DNA of 64,000 nucleotides from positions 372,001 to 436,000 of the forward strand of contig NZ_CP016761.1 of NCBI RefSeq assembly GCF_001642935.1. Reading direction: 5' to 3'. How positions within the stretch are numbered: the stretch's first letter is position 1; each line of letters begins with the position of its first letter. The notes under the pieces were generated by a model that saw nothing but the letters and a program-made list of their open reading frames with translations, made no database searches and was not told the DNA's origin. Source of the DNA: Fictibacillus arsenicus. GTDB taxonomy: Bacteria > Bacillota > Bacilli > Bacillales > Fictibacillaceae. A program made the position numbers and the translations under genes. Positions 61,688 to 64,000 of this stretch are shown piece after piece.

Positions 61688-61825
61688 TTATGAATAGTCT
61701 TCATTCGTCATTTCTTTAGTTTCTGCAACGGATTCTGCAGATTTTAATTCTTCTTTGTAAGTGACTTCTTGCGTTTTGGTTAAATCGTTATTGCGTTCTT
61801 TTGCTTCGCGTTTGCTGCTTTTCAT
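61688..61825 (-). CDS. yfhE: YfhE-like small protein
   Basis: 45 residues (MKSSKREAKERNNDLTKTQE, VTYKEELKSAESVAETKEMT, NEDYS). LTKTQEVTY resembles the YfhE family, and the neighbour downstream is YfhD, the same pairing as in B. subtilis. Ribosome site aaggaggtc. Confidence 0.65.
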   Translation of the reverse strand: MKSSKREAKERNNDLTKTQEVTYKEELKSAESVAETKEMTNEDYS

Positions 61826-61850
61826 AATAAAGACCTCCTTTAAAAATTTT

Positions 61851-62047
61851 CTAAAGCTTTTGTGTTGCTCTTCATTGAAAAATTGATTGGAGTGAAAGGT
61901 GCGAGACTCCTGCGGGACGAGCGGTCAGGTGGAGACTCCTAACGGCGCAAAGCGCCAGGAGGCTCACCGCACGCCCCGCGGAAAGCGAGCATCCTGTAAC
62001 GGAAATCAACTGCTTTCAAGAGCATCAAAGTTTTACCGAAAAAGCCA
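61851..62047 (-). repeat. dispersed palindromic repeat, copy 7 (reverse, basic form)
   Basis: ATTGATTGGAGTG at one end and ACGGAAATCAACT at the other, with the central hairpin GGTGGAGACTCC...GGAGGCTCACC. No cassette. The outer arms (CTAAAGCTTTTGTGTTGCTC, AAGTTTTACC) are more diverged than in copy 5. Confidence 0.9.
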
Positions 62048-62083
62048 AAAAAAGACCACCCTCAAAAGATGAAGGTGGTCTTA
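62048..62083 (-). terminator. terminator of the GNAT gene at 62117
   Basis: On the minus strand AAGACCACC pairs with GGTGGTCTT and is followed by seven T. Confidence 0.9.
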
Positions 62084-62116
62084 GTATGTGCAAGCTTTAT
62101 TAACTTGTTTCGTGTA

Positions 62117-62677
62117 TTAAGCTTCCTTTAATTGCTCCTCTGCCACTTCAAGCGGCTGAGTACGCAGCTGATGCATCAAATAGTTATCTTTTTCGATCTG
62201 ATAAAGGTTATAAATTTCTTCGCCTTGATTGAGCTGGTCGTAGATATCCTTGCGTGATTCATTTGCAAGCGTCACATAAGGGATTTTTTCTGCAGCTTTT
62301 TGTGAGCGAATGTTTACCTTTCGGATTCTCATAAATACGGTATGAATATCCTTTTCAAAAAATAACTCAGAAAAAAATGCTTCTTTTGCTAAGTTATTAT
62401 AACCCTTGCCAAAGTATGGCTGACCGATCCATGTTCCAAGAAAACCGTAGCCATCTTGAACATCGAATAAATTAATGGTGCCGATAGGATTATGCCACTC
62501 ATCCAAAATCGTTCTGGAAATGATATTTCCTTGGTCTTCTTCCTCGATCGTTTGCTTCGTTAAAAACATGAATTCTTCAAAAGAAGCAGCTTTTTGACGT
62601 ACAAAAGGGAAGACGTCTGGGTGCACCATTAAATTGTAAAGAACATGACTGTCTGATAAATCACGCTTTTTCAACAA
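62117..62677 (-). CDS. GNAT family acetyltransferase with structured leader
   Basis: 186 residues, RimJ/RimL-like GNAT fold: RKRDLSD-like start, HPDVFPFVRQK, NPIGTINLFDVQDGYGFLGT, WIGQPYFGKGYNNLAKEAFF (acetyl-CoA loop), RIRKVNIRSQKAAEKI. Substrate unknown. Starts with TTG; its ribosome site GGAGGG is locked in the hairpin CCCTC-TAG-GAGGG. Preceded by a 250-base leader with a tRNA-like fold, so expression is probably regulated at RNA level. Confidence 0.85.
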   Translation of the reverse strand: MLKKRDLSDSHVLYNLMVHPDVFPFVRQKAASFEEFMFLTKQTIEEEDQGNIISRTILDEWHNPIGTINLFDVQDGYGFLGTWIGQPYFGKGYNNLAKEAFFSELFFEKDIHTVFMRIRKVNIRSQKAAEKIPYVTLANESRKDIYDQLNQGEEIYNLYQIEKDNYLMHQLRTQPLEVAEEQLKEA

Positions 62678-62683
62678 TTTAAT

Positions 62684-62925
62684 CCCTCCTAGAGGGCAGA
62701 ATTATCCCCCACCCTCGAATTAAGAATAAAAATTAATTCGGGGTGGGAATCGAACCCACTAGGACCAGTCATAGCTGGTGGCGCACCAATTGCCTTCCCT
62801 TGCTCAATATTTAATTTATGAAAATAATTTTTGTGTTCAAAGAGCACTTTTTAGTTAACCCGGATTAATTGAAATCCGCATGTTGCTCTTCTTGTATCAT
62901 AAGACATTTTTCTAAAAAAGAAAAT
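62684..62925 (-). ncRNA. structured leader with tRNA-like element
   Basis: On the minus strand, in order: an outer stem AAGAGCA/TGCTCTT enclosing GCGGATT/AATCCGG; then a tRNA-like part with D-like arm GGC-AATTGGTGC-GCC (62794-62780), arm ACCAG-CTATGA-CTGGT (62779-62764), CCTA, and a canonical T-arm GTGGG-TTCGATT-CCCAC (62759-62743); then a hairpin of about 15 bp (62747-62708) that reuses the CCCAC of the T-arm; then the hairpin hiding the ribosome site. The acceptor stem pairs over only three bases, so it is not a functional tRNA. No known riboswitch class recognised. Confidence 0.55.
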
Positions 62926-62927
62926 AG

Positions 62928-64000
62928 TTATTTTATAGATTTTTTGTAAATTATTTCGCCTTCAATCATCGTCATAACTGGGGTTGCAGAAAAGTGGAAC
63001 GGATGCTCTGTCCACAAGGATAAATCAGCATCTTTCCCGGGTTCAATACTTCCGACACGATTCGCTATTCCAAGGTTTCTGGCTGGTGCAATCGTGATTC
63101 CTTCAAGCGCCTTTTTTTCGCTTAAACCTTCCCGTACTGCAATAGCTGCACAAACGTTCAAGTATTGGATAGGGATATATGGATGATCAGTTGTGATCGA
63201 AACTTCGACATTATTTTCAGATAGTATACGATACGTGTCCCATGTTTTGTTTTTTAGTTCAATCTTAGACTTTCGGGTTAATGTTGGCCCAACGCTGACC
63301 TTCAGATTTAGATCTTTTAACGAATCTGCAATTAAGTGTCCTTCTGTACAATGCTCAATTCGGAAATCCAGGTTAAACTCTTCTGCAAATCGGACAGCTG
63401 ACAATATATCATCAGCACGGTGAGCATGGATACGCACAGGTATCTCGCGATTTAAGGCTGCAGCAATCGGAGCGACACGGAGATTATCCTGATAAGCCGA
63501 ACCCTGTGCCTGGTAAAAAGCTTCACGGAGCATACCCATAATTCCCATGCGGGTAATGGAATCATTATGGCGTCCGCTATGGATCCGTTTTGGATTCTCT
63601 CCTAGTGCAATTTTAAGTCCAGCCGTTTCTTTTATAATCATTTTCCGTATATCATGACCGTGTGTTTTAATAACTGAAGTCGTGCCGCCGATTACATTCG
63701 CGCTTCCTGGCATGATGTGGGCGGTAGTAACTCCGAATCTTACAGCATCTTTAAATGCAATGTCCAGAGGATGACAGCCGTCGATCGCGCGTATATGCGG
63801 TGTAAGTACCTCATGTGTTTCATTGGCATCGTTTCCTGCCCAGCCTGTCCCTTCATCATAAAGACCCAGATGTGTATGTACATCAATAAATCCAGGGAGA
63901 AGATGAAGGTTTTCTGCATGTATAACTTCCATTTCAGAAGAAGGCTCAATATTAGGTTCAACAGCAAGGATCTTTCCGTTTTCTATTAAAACATCTCCTT
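62928..64000 (-). CDS. amidohydrolase family protein, 5' end outside window
   Basis: At least 356 residues; the frame is open to the right edge (GDVLIENGKILAVEPNIEPS before the internal ATG at 63932). Metal-dependent hydrolase motifs: PGFIDVHTHLG (HxH), RIHAHRADDI, RIEHCTEG, and ITTDHPYIP with the catalytic Asp. Ends with a typical GSIEPGKDADLSLWTEHP. Substrate unknown; imidazolonepropionase-like amidohydrolases are the nearest group. The start lies beyond position 64000. Confidence 0.88.
   Translation of the reverse strand, partial: GDVLIENGKILAVEPNIEPSSEMEVIHAENLHLLPGFIDVHTHLGLYDEGTGWAGNDANETHEVLTPHIRAIDGCHPLDIAFKDAVRFGVTTAHIMPGSANVIGGTTSVIKTHGHDIRKMIIKETAGLKIALGENPKRIHSGRHNDSITRMGIMGMLREAFYQAQGSAYQDNLRVAPIAAALNREIPVRIHAHRADDILSAVRFAEEFNLDFRIEHCTEGHLIADSLKDLNLKVSVGPTLTRKSKIELKNKTWDTYRILSENNVEVSITTDHPYIPIQYLNVCAAIAVREGLSEKKALEGITIAPARNLGIANRVGSIEPGKDADLSLWTEHPFHFSATPVMTMIEGEIIYKKSIK

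Noticed and set aside
62743-62802. Functional tRNA gene
   Set aside because: T-arm is canonical, but the acceptor stem pairs over only three bases and the anticodon-like loop has six bases.

Overview
The window looks like chromosomal DNA of an aerobic, endospore-forming member of the Bacillaceae. Supporting signs are a caa3 oxidase operon, bacillithiol genes, a gerP spore-coat cluster with sigma-K-type promoters, an H-type small acid-soluble spore protein, pdaA for spore cortex, and gene order that follows the Bacillus subtilis tre-yfk-pdaA neighbourhood. The dispersed palindromic repeats and protein sequences suggest Fictibacillus or a close relative; that genus call is an inference. No rRNA, prophage or CRISPR array was seen. 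One complete insertion sequence is present.

Layout. 1-2.4 kb: 3' part of ctaD, then ctaE and ctaF. 2.5-9 kb: a 20-bp tandem repeat, a NERD-domain protein, proBA, bshB2/yojF and pdxK. 9-16 kb: the trehalose operon treP-treA-treR with operators, a Nudix hydrolase and an NhaC-type antiporter. 16-20 kb: the fructose operon fruR-fruK-fruA. 20-22.9 kb: AAC(3)-like, YggT, a YedF-like DsrE protein and AIM24. 22.9-26 kb: a rearranged gerP cluster flanked by two Hsp20 proteins. 26-30 kb: an ABC-F protein behind an attenuator-like leader, a CBS protein and an IS1182-family element. 30-37 kb: a cyclic-di-GMP-II riboswitch in front of an unknown gene, a lipoprotein, membrane proteins, and two secreted low-complexity proteins. 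37-41 kb: a peroxiredoxin gene with an in-frame TGA at the peroxidatic position, an SDR protein, an RsgA paralogue and YjbQ. 41-46.5 kb: the liv branched-chain amino-acid ABC operon. 46.5-60.6 kb: yfkJ, yfkH, yfkF, yfkD and yfkAB homologues with fumarase, pdaA and an RlmCD-like methyltransferase among others. 60.6-64 kb: maa, a DnaA-box cluster, yfhD/yfhE, a GNAT gene with a tRNA-like leader, and an amidohydrolase running off the end.

The strongest unusual signals are: (1) a candidate selenocysteine peroxiredoxin with a bacterial-type SECIS hairpin right after the UGA; (2) a class II c-di-GMP riboswitch controlling an unrecognised protein; (3) a cluster of DnaA boxes far from dnaA/dnaN-type genes; (4) eight copies of a palindromic, MITE-like repeat with two kinds of internal cassette and one minimal deletion form; (5) a tRNA-like fold that competes with a second hairpin in a GNAT leader. 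A stand-alone YedF-like protein, a family associated with selenium use, lies about 15 kb from the candidate selenoprotein. All functional statements are from reading the sequence and from family knowledge; no searches were run.
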